64,000 nt of DNA from contig NZ_BDCU01000023.1 in assembly GCF_001618425.1 (NCBI RefSeq), forward strand, positions 1-64,000, read 5' to 3'. The stretch's first letter is position 1. Every line of letters starts with the position of its first letter. Position numbers and translations under genes: made by a program. The DNA is from Nocardia fusca NBRC 14340. GTDB taxonomy: Bacteria; Actinomycetota; Actinomycetes; Mycobacteriales; Mycobacteriaceae. The notes beneath the pieces are model-generated. The model did no database searches. It saw nothing but the letters and a program-made list of their open reading frames with translations, and was not told the DNA's origin. This document shows positions 16,819 to 25,579 of the stretch, one piece after another.

Positions 16819-18312
16819 ATGCGCTGTGTAGTACTCGGAGCCACCGGATACATCGGCGGCCGATTGGTGCCGGATCTGATTCGAGCCGGTCACCGAGTCC
16901 GTGTGATGGCTCGCACACCGGCCAAAGTGGCGGAGGCTCCGTGGCTCGATCATGTCGAGGTTGTCCGCGGGGATGTCACCGTCGCCGACGATGTACGGGC
17001 CGCGCTTGCCGGCCAGGAGTGTGTCTTCTACCTGATCCACTCCTTGACACGTCGCGATTTCGCTCGAATCGATCAGCACGCCGCGCGAACGGTGGCTACG
17101 GCGGCGCGGTCGGCCGGGGCTCGGCGCATCGTCTACCTCGGGGGCATCATTCCGGAACGGACCCCGCTGTCCCGCCACCTCGCCTCCCGTGCCGACGTGG
17201 GAGCGATTTTGCGGGGGTCCGGAGTTCCTACCGCGGAACTACGCGCAGCAGTGATCATCGGCTCCGGCTCGGCGAGTTTCGAGATTTTGCGCTATCTGTC
17301 CGAACGGCTGCCTGCCATAGTCGCCCCACGATGGGTCCACAACCGTATTCAGCCGATCGCTGTACGCGATGTGCTGTATTACCTGGAGCGGGCCGCCTGG
17401 CTGCCGGCCGATGTCAATCGTGCATTCGATATCGGCGGGCCGGACGTACTCACGTACTTGACGATGATGCAGAAGTACGCCGCAGTGGCCGGGCTGCCTC
17501 GCCGGTTGGTGCTGCCTGTTCCAGCACTCACTCCGTGGCTGTCGGCCCAGTGGGTCAATGCGATCACCCCGGTGCCGCGGGCACTGGCGATCCCGCTGAT
17601 CGAATCACTCGTACACGAAGTCGTATGCCACGACAACGACATCGCCACATACATACCCGAGCCCGAAGGTGGAGCGACCCACTACGAGCAAGCTGTCGAA
17701 CTCGCACTGGCTCGGATCCGCAACGCCGATGTGCCGACCCGATGGTCGGACGCCGATATCGCGGGCGTGCCGTCGAATCCACTACCGAGCGACCCGGACT
17801 GGTCAGGAGGTTCCCTCTACGAAGATGTACGCGAACGACACACCGATGCCTCGCCCAGCGTTCTGTGGTCGGTGATCGAATCGATCGGTGGGCAGAACGG
17901 ATGGTATTCCTTCCCGCTGGCGTGGTCGTTGCGTGGATGGATCGATCGTGTGACCGGCGGAGTAGGACTGCGGCGCGGCCGCAAACATCCGCATCACCTG
18001 CATCCCGGCGAAGCGCTCGACTGGTGGCGTGTGGAACACATCGATCGTCCGCGACTGCTGCGTCTCCGTGCCGAAATGCGAGTTCCCGGACTGGCCTGGC
18101 TTGAACTCGGTGTCGAGCCTCGGGCCGACGGCGGAGCTTGCTATCGGCAACGTGCGATTTTCCAACCGCACGGAATGGCCGGTCATCTCTACTGGAAAGC
18201 GATAACACCGTTTCACGACATAGTGTTCGGCGGCATGGTCCGAAACATCATAGGAACCGCTGAACACGCCACGGCCGACGACGAGCCTTCGGCCGACGCC
18301 GGCGAGACGTAG
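16819..18312 (+). CDS. NAD(P)-binding SDR fused to DUF2867-like domain
   Basis: 497 residues from ATG 16819; ATG 16810 is an alternative, and the frame is open to 16753. The N-terminal 300 residues are an atypical SDR: MRCVVLGATGYIGGRLVPDL is a clear Rossmann motif, followed by VVRGDVTVADDVRAALAGQE and RRIVYLGGI. The C-terminal 180 residues (YSFPLAWSLRGWIDRVTGGV, LHPGEALDWWRVEHIDRPRL, HGMAGHLYWKAITPFHDIVF) match DUF2867-type proteins, often fused to this SDR in actinobacteria. The reaction is unknown. It lies downstream of the carotenoid cluster on the same strand but after a 535-bp gap, so probably has its own promoter. Confidence 0.75.
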   Translation: MRCVVLGATGYIGGRLVPDLIRAGHRVRVMARTPAKVAEAPWLDHVEVVRGDVTVADDVRAALAGQECVFYLIHSLTRRDFARIDQHAARTVATAARSAGARRIVYLGGIIPERTPLSRHLASRADVGAILRGSGVPTAELRAAVIIGSGSASFEILRYLSERLPAIVAPRWVHNRIQPIAVRDVLYYLERAAWLPADVNRAFDIGGPDVLTYLTMMQKYAAVAGLPRRLVLPVPALTPWLSAQWVNAITPVPRALAIPLIESLVHEVVCHDNDIATYIPEPEGGATHYEQAVELALARIRNADVPTRWSDADIAGVPSNPLPSDPDWSGGSLYEDVRERHTDASPSVLWSVIESIGGQNGWYSFPLAWSLRGWIDRVTGGVGLRRGRKHPHHLHPGEALDWWRVEHIDRPRLLRLRAEMRVPGLAWLELGVEPRADGGACYRQRAIFQPHGMAGHLYWKAITPFHDIVFGGMVRNIIGTAEHATADDEPSADAGET

Positions 18313-18623
18313 ACTGACGTTCACGACTTTTATCTCGGGTAACGGTTTGGTGGTCGGGGTAGCTACCCGTAGCCCGCCGCAGCGGGCCGGGCGGTCTGAC
18401 TTCTGAGGGTTCCTGTTGCCGAGACATTCTCGGCTGGCTCTGCGGGGGTATGTCGCGCCATCCGGTCAGCGATTCAGGACCCGGGTTGCCCATGTTTTGC
18501 GTTTCCTGGACGGCTGGTACGGGGAGACCGCTTGACCTGCACGTTTCTGTTGGGTCTGGCTGGGTCTGAAGGAGTGAAGGGCCAGGTTGATCCAATGACC
18601 GGCGGAAATATGTCGCAGGTTTG
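18313..18623. other. 311-bp intergenic region downstream of the tRNA gene
   Basis: No gene supported. It contains a 12-bp palindrome (GGGTAGCTACCC, 18357-18368) and a short GC hairpin near 18370-18390; no good open frame or T-tailed terminator is visible. Confidence 0.4.
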
Positions 18624-18696
18624 TGCCCTCGGCAGGATTCGAACCTGCGACACCCGCTTTAGGAGAGCGGTGCTCTATCCCCTGAGCTACGAGGGC
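18624..18696 (-). tRNA. tRNA-Arg (anticodon CCU)
   Basis: On the minus strand the sequence folds as a complete cloverleaf: acceptor GCCCTCG pairing with CGAGGGC, D-arm beginning GCTCAGGGGATAGAGC, anticodon stem CCGCT/AGCGG around loop CTCCTAA with anticodon CCT, and T-arm GCAGG-TTCGAAT-CCTGC. Discriminator base is A. It reads AGG arginine codons, rare in this GC-rich genome. CCA is not encoded. tRNA 3' ends are common integration sites, but no integrase or repeated 3' end is seen nearby. Confidence 0.95.
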
Positions 18697-18772
18697 CCGG
18701 GCCGTGCCGGTGGGCAGAGTCTACCGGGTCACCCGCTTCGGGGCCGCATCGTGGGGAGCGGTCCCGGTGGGA

Positions 18773-20233
18773 TCAGGCCGCGCGGCTGGTCTCGTAGTCG
18801 GCGGGGTCGAAGCGGCGGGTCTTCCAGCGGTAGAGGACCGTGGCGCCCGGCCAGTTGTTGGTGATGCGGCCCGAGGCGTTGCGGTACCAGCTGGAGCAGA
18901 AGTTCCAGGGGGTGTCCTTCAGGCGTTTCTGGAGCCAATCGTCCCAGCGCTGTTCGGTTTCCGGGCGGGCGGCGAGGCCGCGGCCGGGGTGGTCGCGCAG
19001 GTATTCGACGGCCTGACGGATGTAGCGGGCCTGCGCTTCCAGCATGTAGACGATGGAGCCGGAGCCGACGTTGGTGTTCGGGCCGTACATCATGAACAGG
19101 TTGGGGAATTTCGGTACCGAGACGCCGAGGTAGGCGCGGGCGCCTTCGGCGGCCCAGGTGTCGGCGAGTTTGCGGCCGCCCGTGCCGTAGATGTTCATGG
19201 GGGCGAGGAATTCGGTGCCCTTGAAGCCGGTGCCGTAGATGATGACGTCGACTTCGTGGTGGATACCGTCGGCGGTGCGCACGCCGGTGGGGGTGATCTC
19301 GGTGATGGGGTTGGTCTCCACGGTGACGTTCGGCCGGCTCAGGGCGGGGAAGTAGTCGTTGGAGAAGAGGGCGCGTTTGCAGCCGGGGGCGTAGTCGGGG
19401 GTGAGTTTCTCGCGCAGGATCGGGTCGGGGACCTGGCGGGCGCGGTGGCCATCGGCGACCTTCACCACGGGGGCCTGGATGCCCTGGAGGTCGGTGAGGG
19501 CCAGGGCCATGACCTCGAAGAACATCCACCAGCCGAAGCGTTCGGCCCAGCGGACCGGCGGAAGGTACTTGAAGACGGCGTGATGGCGGGGGGCGTAGGC
19601 AGCGTCGGCCTTGGGCAGGACCCAGGCGGCGGAGCGCTGGAAGAGCGTGAGGTGTTCGGTGATCGGCTGGATACGGGGGATGTATTGGATGGCGCTGGCG
19701 CCGGTGCCGATACAGGCGACGCGTTTACCGGTGAGGTCGATCGCGTGGTCCCATTCGGCGGAGTGGAAGGCGGGGCCGGTGAAGGTGTCGATACCGGGGA
19801 TGTTCGGCATGGCGGGGCGGGAGAGCTGGCCGACGGCGGAGATCAGGACGTCGGCGGTGAGTTGTTCGCCCTCGGTGGTGCGGATCTGCCACTTCGCGGT
19901 GGTCTCGTCGTATTCGGCGTCGCTGATCTCGGTGCCGAAGCGGATGTGCCGTCGGAGATCGTATTTACCGACCACGCGGCGCATGTAGTCGTGGATATCG
20001 GCCTGCTCGGAGAAGCGGCGGGGCCAATCGGAGCGCGGTTCGAAGGACCAGGAGTACAGCGGGGACGGCACATCGCAGGCCGCGCCGGGGTAGGTGTTCT
20101 CGCGCCAGACGCCGCCGAAGTCCTGGGCGCGTTCGAGGATGGCGAAATCTTTCACGCCGGAACGCAGAAGCTCCAGTCCCATACCGAGCCCACCGAACCC
20201 GGCCCCGATGATGATGATCGACGGCGATGTCAT
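18773..20233 (-). CDS. Flavin-containing Baeyer-Villiger-type monooxygenase
   Basis: 486 residues. Two nucleotide-binding sites are evident: FAD at IIIIGAGFGGLGMGLELL and NADPH at VACIGTGASAIQYIP, separated by the family fingerprint FTGPAFHSAEWDH (FxGxxxHxxxW). C-terminal PNLFMMYGPNTNVGSGSIVY also fits. These enzymes insert oxygen next to ketones or oxidise heteroatoms using NADPH and O2; actinobacteria hold many with diverse sterol, ketone or lipid substrates. ATG 20233 starts precisely at the first strand of the Rossmann fold; the frame is open to 20473 but that extension is unconvincing. It is divergent from the acyl-CoA ligase gene, 570 bp away. Confidence 0.88.
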   Translation of the reverse strand: MTSPSIIIIGAGFGGLGMGLELLRSGVKDFAILERAQDFGGVWRENTYPGAACDVPSPLYSWSFEPRSDWPRRFSEQADIHDYMRRVVGKYDLRRHIRFGTEISDAEYDETTAKWQIRTTEGEQLTADVLISAVGQLSRPAMPNIPGIDTFTGPAFHSAEWDHAIDLTGKRVACIGTGASAIQYIPRIQPITEHLTLFQRSAAWVLPKADAAYAPRHHAVFKYLPPVRWAERFGWWMFFEVMALALTDLQGIQAPVVKVADGHRARQVPDPILREKLTPDYAPGCKRALFSNDYFPALSRPNVTVETNPITEITPTGVRTADGIHHEVDVIIYGTGFKGTEFLAPMNIYGTGGRKLADTWAAEGARAYLGVSVPKFPNLFMMYGPNTNVGSGSIVYMLEAQARYIRQAVEYLRDHPGRGLAARPETEQRWDDWLQKRLKDTPWNFCSSWYRNASGRITNNWPGATVLYRWKTRRFDPADYETSRAA

Positions 20234-20803
20234 GTTCTCAGAGTAGGTCGGGCGACGGTGGCGCCGAAGAGAACGACGGTCAGTGAATCGACATTTTCGG
20301 CCACCGAATCGGGCTCGCGGGGGCGATGCGCGTGCATATGTAAGCGAGCGCTCGCCAGGTCCGGCGTTATCGGCGTTAGTGAGTAAAACCGGTGGTCTAC
20401 GGGGCTTCCGAGCTGCGAATATTCGTCCTATCAATGGGTCATGAACTGGGTTCGTGTCTCGTTTGGATGTCATTCCGTTATCTGACTTGGCAGTGGGCCG
20501 GAATCCCCGTTATCACAGTGGAGTGCTCGGCGGCGATGGCGCAGTGCCGGTGGCCCGCAGGGGGCGTCGCGGGCATTGCGTTCCATCCCGTCGTCCGGCG
20601 CCGATCATCGGTTCGCCTCTTCTCCGCGCTGACCAGCGCCCCCGGTGAATCCCACCCGGTTTCGGTCTACCTTCACCACGCCCGGCTACTCCACGGTAGT
20701 GTTCGGCGGTGTGTGATGTGAGTCATTCCCGTTCCTGTGTCTCACAGGGGCGTGGGCTCACCGCGCGACCGTTCGCCGCCCAGATGAGTTAGGGGTATTT
20801 CCG
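20234..20803. other. 570-bp divergent intergenic region, no gene supported
   Basis: It lies between the monooxygenase and the acyl-CoA ligase genes. A 109-codon plus-strand frame (20392-20721) is rich in Cys, Trp and Met with no domain pattern and is rejected. Promoters for both flanking genes should be here; I see no clear operator. Confidence 0.45.
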
Positions 20804-22441
20804 ATGTTGAGCACCATGATGGACGACCAGCTGTCATTGGCCACGCTGCTGCGCTACGCGTCCACCTTCGTCGGCGATTCCACGGTGTCCACCTGGACCG
20901 GGGACGGAGTGCGCACCATGACCTATCGCGAGGTCGGGGCCGACTCGGCCCGGCTGGCCAACGCGCTCACCGATCTGGGTATCGGCGAGGGCGACCGGGT
21001 CGGCACGTTCATGTGGAACAACAACGAGCATTTCCTGGCCTATATCGCCATCCCGGCCATGGGGGCGGTGCTGCACGCGCTGAACATCCGACTCTCGGCC
21101 GAACAGCTCATTTTCGTGGCCAACCACGCCGAGGACCAGGTGGTACTCGTCGATGCCAGCCTGGTGCCGCTGTTCGCCCAGTACCTGCCGCATCTGAAAA
21201 CAGTCCGGCATGTGATCGTGGTGAACGGTGACGCGGCGTCGCTGGCCGCGCCCGAGGGCGTGACCGTGCACGATTACACCGAACTGCTGGCGAAATACCC
21301 GGCCGAGTTCGACTTTCCGGTGCTGGACGAGCGCTCGCCGTCCTCGATGTGCTACACCTCCGGCACCACCGGTGACCCGAAAGGCGTCGTCTACTCCCAT
21401 CGCTCCAACTGGCTGCACGCCATGCAGGCGACCACACCCTCGTCGATGGGAACGCGCAACGACGACACCATGCTCGCGATCGTGCCGCTGTTCCACGCCA
21501 ATGCCTGGGGGCTGCCCTACACGGCACTGCTGACCGGAGCGAATCTGCTGATGCCGGACCGGTTCCTGCAGCCGGCGCCGCTGCTGGAGATGATGGCCGC
21601 GGTGAAACCCACCTTCGCGGCGGCGGTGCCGACCATCTGGGGCGGAGTGCTCGCCGCGCTGGAGGCGCATCCGCAGGACATCACGCATCTGCGTTCGGTG
21701 ATCGTGGGTGGTGCGGCCGCGCCGCCGTCGATGATGAAGGCGTTCGAGCAGAAGCACGGGGTGCGGGTGGTCCACGCGTGGGGCATGACCGAGACCTCGC
21801 CGCTGGGCAGTGTGGCGCAGCCGCCGCAGGGGGTGACCGAGGAGGAGGCCTGGGCCTACCGGGTCACCCAGGGACGCTTCCCGGCCGGGGTACAGGCCCG
21901 GCTGGTCGGTGACGACGGGAACGTGGTGCCCAACGACGGGAACTCACTCGGCGAGGTCGAGGTCCGCGGGCCGTGGATCACCGGCTCCTACTATTCGCCG
22001 GACGGGGTGGAAGTGGACCCCGGCAAATTCGACGACGGGTGGCTGCGCACCGGCGATGTGGGCAAGATCAGCCCGGACGGCTACCTGACGCTGGTGGACC
22101 GGTCCAAGGATGTGATCAAGTCCGGCGGTGAGTGGATCTCCTCGGTGGATCTGGAGAACGCCGTGATGGGTCATCCCGCGGTGGCCGAGGCGGCGGTGAT
22201 CGGTATCCCGGACGAGAAGTGGGACGAGCGCCCGCTGGTGGCGATCGTGCCGGCCGAGGGCGCGTCGGTGGAACCGGCGGAGCTGCGCGAATTCCTCGCG
22301 GATCGTTTCGCGAAATGGCAGCTGCCGGAGTACTGGACCTTCATCGCGGAGGTGCCCAAGACCAGTGTCGGCAAGTTCGACAAGAAGCGGCTGCGGGCCC
22401 AGCACGCGGACGGCGAGCTGATCGTCACGACCGTGCACTGA
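20804..22441 (+). CDS. Long-chain fatty acid-CoA ligase (FadD family)
   Basis: 545 residues, close to the usual length of AlkK-like long-chain acyl-CoA synthetases. Adenylate-forming motifs are all present: P-loop YTSGTTGDPKGVVYSH, HAWGMTETSPLG, GWLRTGDVG, DRSKDVIKSGGEWIS, and the catalytic lysine in KTSVGKFDKKRLR near the C-terminus. It activates a fatty acid with ATP then CoA in the cytoplasm. ATG 20804 gives the N-terminus MLSTMMDDQLSLATLLRYAS, which resembles mycobacterial homologues. It converges with the SCO5389-family gene across a 30-bp palindromic terminator. Substrate chain length cannot be read. Confidence 0.9.
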   Translation: MLSTMMDDQLSLATLLRYASTFVGDSTVSTWTGDGVRTMTYREVGADSARLANALTDLGIGEGDRVGTFMWNNNEHFLAYIAIPAMGAVLHALNIRLSAEQLIFVANHAEDQVVLVDASLVPLFAQYLPHLKTVRHVIVVNGDAASLAAPEGVTVHDYTELLAKYPAEFDFPVLDERSPSSMCYTSGTTGDPKGVVYSHRSNWLHAMQATTPSSMGTRNDDTMLAIVPLFHANAWGLPYTALLTGANLLMPDRFLQPAPLLEMMAAVKPTFAAAVPTIWGGVLAALEAHPQDITHLRSVIVGGAAAPPSMMKAFEQKHGVRVVHAWGMTETSPLGSVAQPPQGVTEEEAWAYRVTQGRFPAGVQARLVGDDGNVVPNDGNSLGEVEVRGPWITGSYYSPDGVEVDPGKFDDGWLRTGDVGKISPDGYLTLVDRSKDVIKSGGEWISSVDLENAVMGHPAVAEAAVIGIPDEKWDERPLVAIVPAEGASVEPAELREFLADRFAKWQLPEYWTFIAEVPKTSVGKFDKKRLRAQHADGELIVTTVH

Positions 22442-22492
22442 GAATCGGCGGACCGGGACGGTATCCGCGGCCGGGTTGCCGGCCGGATGCGC

Positions 22493-22522
22493 GGTCCCCG
22501 GCGCGAATTCGCGCCGGGGACC
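22493..22522. terminator. Bidirectional terminator, perfect 30-bp palindrome
   Basis: GGTCCCCGGCGCGAA followed directly by its exact reverse complement, lying between two convergent genes (stops at 22441 and 22530). There is no T-run, as is usual for actinobacterial hairpin terminators. Confidence 0.6.
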
Positions 22523-22529
22523 TGCCGGG

Positions 22530-22922
22530 TCAGCAGTTACGCAGTTCCGGGCTCTGGTTGAGCAACTGGTTGCGCGGGCTGATGAAGCGGCTGTAGGTCT
22601 CACCGCCGACCGCCGAGAGCGGGAACGCCGCCACCCGGTGGCAGTTCTGGAACGCCAGTTTGACGCCGAAGTGCCGTTCCAGGCCGCCCCGGATGGCATC
22701 CGAGGCCAGCGCGCGCAGCAGCTGACCGCGCGCCGTCTCGTCCGGCGGGGGCACTTCGTTGTCGGCGAATTCCGCGGTGCCCGAACCGAGTTCGCCGGCC
22801 ACGCGACTGACGACCTCCCACGCGTAGGGCAGCGAGTTGCGGACGCATTCGACGAATTCGGCATCGGTGACATCACCGCGTTCAGCGCGTTCCAGCAGAG
22901 CGGTGGGGACATCTAGGGACAC
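22530..22922 (-). CDS. SCO5389-family protein
   Basis: 130 residues. The sequence SLDVPTALLERAERGDVTD, then ADNEVPPPDETARGQLLRAL, FGVKLAFQNCHRVAAFPL and NQLLNQSPELRNC matches the actinobacterial SCO5389 family as I recall it; its function is unknown. The GTG at 22922 is chosen because AGGAGG lies five bases upstream and the family begins with MSLDV; a longer frame to 22952 lacks this. No membrane segments or signal peptide. The two Cys residues in the C-terminal half could matter. It is transcribed away from the M23 peptidase gene. Confidence 0.75.
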   Translation of the reverse strand: MSLDVPTALLERAERGDVTDAEFVECVRNSLPYAWEVVSRVAGELGSGTAEFADNEVPPPDETARGQLLRALASDAIRGGLERHFGVKLAFQNCHRVAAFPLSAVGGETYSRFISPRNQLLNQSPELRNC

Positions 22923-23398
22923 GGCGACCTCCTGGGTCAACTGGTCTTGCAACTGATGGTGCGGAAACCCGCGTGCAGATCTGCCGGACCGAGTCTAATC
23001 GAAATTGGTTGTCAATAGCAGCCGATTGGTCGTGAAAGTCGTTCGCGGCGCGCGGCTTTGGTGGTAGCGGGTTCATTGCTGTCCCGGTGACCGCTGCGTG
23101 TGGCGTGCAAGACGGCCGCTGTCGGGGGTCGGTGTGCGGGATTTGCCGGGGGGTGACCGTGTCGCCCGGGGTCGGCTGAGAAGCTCGCAAATATTACGAA
23201 AAAGACAGTGTTCACAACCGGGGGCGCGGACTGTATTACCCATCTGAACTGGCCTTTTTCCGAAAAGGTTGCGATTCGATCACGGGCCGGTAGAGTTACC
23301 GTCACAACGGATGCCGAAACGTTACGTTCACCCCGGCTCGAGTAGCTGGATCCGTGCACGGCGTTCGACCCTGATGACCGGATAGCGAGGACGGACCT
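22923..23398. other. 476-bp divergent intergenic region before the M23 peptidase
   Basis: A relatively AT-rich stretch near 23190-23300 (including AATATTACGAAAAAGACAGTG) suggests promoters. I looked for a c-di-AMP (ydaO-type) riboswitch, common before actinobacterial cell-wall hydrolases, and could not match its conserved core. No gene is supported. Confidence 0.4.
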
Positions 23399-24268
23399 TT
23401 GGCGCACCATCGATTAGGCCCCAGCTCCATCACCGTTATGAGCCTTGTCGGTGACGATGTGCAGGTCCGCCCCCGCCGCCACCGTGCCGCCGCCACCGCA
23501 GCCGAAAAAGTCCGCGCCGCAGCCGGAGCCGCTGTCGCGGCCGGCGCGCTGATCGGGACCGCTTCCCAGATCGCTCCCGCCCTCGCCTACGCGACGCCGC
23601 TGCTGCCCGGCGGCGGCGACGAGGAGGCCGTGAAGGCCGAACCGGTCACGCCCGCCGCGGAGGCCTCGCCCGCCTCCGCCGAGCGGATGGCGCAGGCCGC
23701 GCCGGTCGCCGATACACAGCCCGCGCCGGTTCAGGCCGCTCCGATCGCCGCACCCGCGCCGGTGGCCGCACCGTTCGGCCTGCAGAATCTGCCGCCCGAG
23801 GTCGCGGCCCCGCTGACCCAGGCCGAGCAGACACTGAAGCAGCTGCATCAGCAGCTCGCCCCCGCCGCCGCGGTCCGGCCGGTCGCCGGCGTCGTCAGCT
23901 CTACCTATGGCAGCCGGTGGGGCGCCATGCACTACGGTATCGACTTCGCCGATACACTCGGCGCGCCGATCAAATCGGTTGCCTCCGGCACGGTGGTCGA
24001 GGCCGGTCCGGCCTCCGGATTCGGAATGTGGGTCCGGGTCCTGCACGACGACGGCACCACCGGCGTCTACGGGCACGTCAACGATATCTACGTCAGCGAA
24101 GGACAGCGGGTGAACGCGGGTGATGTGATCGCCACCGTGGGCAACCGCGGGCAATCCACCGGCCCCCACCTGCATCTGGAGATCTGGGACCAAGGTGGTA
24201 ACAAAATCGATCCGATGAACTGGATGATGTCCAAGGGGGTGCCACTGGAGTGGGGACCCTCGCACTGA
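23399..24268 (+). CDS. Secreted or surface M23 metallopeptidase (lysostaphin/LytM type)
   Basis: 289 residues from a TTG at 23399. A basic region (RPRRHRAAATAAEKVRAAAG) precedes a hydrophobic stretch (AAVAAGALIGTASQIAPALA) consistent with an export signal or N-terminal anchor. An Ala/Pro/Glu-rich linker follows (about residues 70-150), then a complete M23 domain: zinc ligands H178 and D182 in MHYGIDFAD and H257/H259 in GPHLHLEIWD. M23 enzymes cut peptidoglycan cross-links. The TTG is assigned because the only later start, ATG 23438, would remove conserved-looking residues; this is uncertain. The next gene overlaps its end by 19 bp. Confidence 0.82.
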   Translation: MAHHRLGPSSITVMSLVGDDVQVRPRRHRAAATAAEKVRAAAGAAVAAGALIGTASQIAPALAYATPLLPGGGDEEAVKAEPVTPAAEASPASAERMAQAAPVADTQPAPVQAAPIAAPAPVAAPFGLQNLPPEVAAPLTQAEQTLKQLHQQLAPAAAVRPVAGVVSSTYGSRWGAMHYGIDFADTLGAPIKSVASGTVVEAGPASGFGMWVRVLHDDGTTGVYGHVNDIYVSEGQRVNAGDVIATVGNRGQSTGPHLHLEIWDQGGNKIDPMNWMMSKGVPLEWGPSH

Positions 24269-25326
24269 GATCGACAGAACCGCTCGACCGCCCGATCCTT
24301 GCCAACCCCGCGGGATTGCAGACAGAACTGCGGACGCCCGGCGTGACCGAACTGGCCGATATCTTCGAACCCGACTCGATCCACGGTCGGGTGTACGCGG
24401 CGCTGGTACAGCGGCCCCGTTCGGGGCTCGCCGATATCGCCCGGCACACCGCACTGTCGGAGACCGTGGTCGAGAACGCACTCGACGATTTGTGCGGGCT
24501 GCGTGCCGTCATCCGGCTCACCGAGCCCGACGGCACCCCGCGCTGGGACGCCCAAGCGCCGGAATCGCTGTCCGAAGCCGAGGCTCGGCGGCGGCGCCAG
24601 GAGATCAGCACCATGCACGCGGCCGCGGCCCGGCTCAGCGAGACCTTTCGTTCCGTACGGCGCTCGCAGGGCTGGAACGGGGTGATCTCGCCGGTCTTCG
24701 AACGGGCCGAACTGCTCGCCGACTTCGAGTCGCTGCACGCCAACGCCGACAGCTCGGTGAAAATGGTCGAGCGCAGCCCGCATATCAGCGACCCCGAACG
24801 TGACAGCCGGATCGCCGAACTCAAACAGACCCGGATGGCCGAGGGCGTGCGGTACCGGATCCTCTACCAGGACACGATCTACCAGGACGCGGACCGGCTA
24901 CGGCACACCCTGGCCACCAATGCGCGGGGCGCGCAGGCACGTACCCTGCCCGATCCGCCGTTCAAGCTGATCATCGCCGACGACGAACGCGCCAGCCTGG
25001 TGCTGCACACCGACGAACGCCGCCCCGACCCGATGGCGCTGCGGATCAACGGATCACCACTGCTGGATATGTTGATCCGCAGTTTCGATGTGCTGTGGAC
25101 CCTGTCCGCGCCGATCTCGGTGCAGCCGGAAGCCGACGAACTCGACGAACGCGACCGCGCGATCCTCACCATGATGGGGATGGGGGCGACCGACGATACG
25201 ATCGCCCGCCGACTCGGTATGTCGCGGCGCACCGTGGTCCGGCGCACCGCCCGGCTGCTGGAGCGGCTCGGCGCCAGCACCCGTTTCCAGGCCGGCGTCC
25301 AAGCGATCCGGCGCGGCTGGTTGTGA
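24250..25326 (+). CDS. LuxR-type HTH transcriptional regulator (TrmB-like sensor region)
   Basis: 358 residues from a GTG overlapping the M23 gene by 19 bp. An N-terminal winged-helix-like segment (SIHGRVYAALVQRPRSGLAD, IARHTALSETVVENALDDL) precedes a middle domain with a phospholipase-D-like fold pattern (RYRILYQDTIYQD, FKLIIADDERASLVLHTD). A C-terminal LuxR helix-turn-helix follows (DERDRAILTMMGMGATDDT, IARRLGMSRRTVVRRTARLL). This layout resembles a family of actinobacterial regulators often beside biosynthetic genes. It sits 253 bp upstream of the first NRPS-like gene on the same strand and may control it; that is inference from position only. Confidence 0.75.
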   Translation: MGTLALRSTEPLDRPILANPAGLQTELRTPGVTELADIFEPDSIHGRVYAALVQRPRSGLADIARHTALSETVVENALDDLCGLRAVIRLTEPDGTPRWDAQAPESLSEAEARRRRQEISTMHAAAARLSETFRSVRRSQGWNGVISPVFERAELLADFESLHANADSSVKMVERSPHISDPERDSRIAELKQTRMAEGVRYRILYQDTIYQDADRLRHTLATNARGAQARTLPDPPFKLIIADDERASLVLHTDERRPDPMALRINGSPLLDMLIRSFDVLWTLSAPISVQPEADELDERDRAILTMMGMGATDDTIARRLGMSRRTVVRRTARLLERLGASTRFQAGVQAIRRGWL

Positions 25327-25579
25327 ACTCACGCATCGGCCGGGTACGGGCGGCGACGTCCGGGCCTGTGCCTCCGGGGTAGCCACGGACCCCGAGCGGC
25401 GGAACCTCCCGGCGGGGCGTGACGGCCCCCCGGTGGTGGCTCGTTCCCCGGGCGGCGACCCGGGGCGCCCCCGAATATGATGGCCACACCGCGCCGGCCC
25501 CGGTCCATATGCCCTTCCACCCCCGCAGGGTATGTAGGGGGCCGGGACCTGGCTCGATGCGAGAGGTGAACGCACCCGA

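Noticed and set aside
18624..18696. tRNA-Arg as an attachment site of an integrated element
   Set aside because: No integrase gene and no duplicated tRNA 3' end were seen in the flanking sequence.
18704..20386. 560-codon plus-strand open frame over the monooxygenase
   Set aside because: Low-complexity Gly/Val/Asp sequence complementary to a clear flavoprotein on the minus strand.
20392..20721. 109-codon frame between the monooxygenase and acyl-CoA ligase
   Set aside because: Unusual Cys/Trp/Met content, no domain pattern, and located where promoters are expected.
23180..23398. c-di-AMP (ydaO-type) riboswitch before the M23 peptidase
   Set aside because: Expected from context, but I could not match its conserved core; a covariance-model search would decide.
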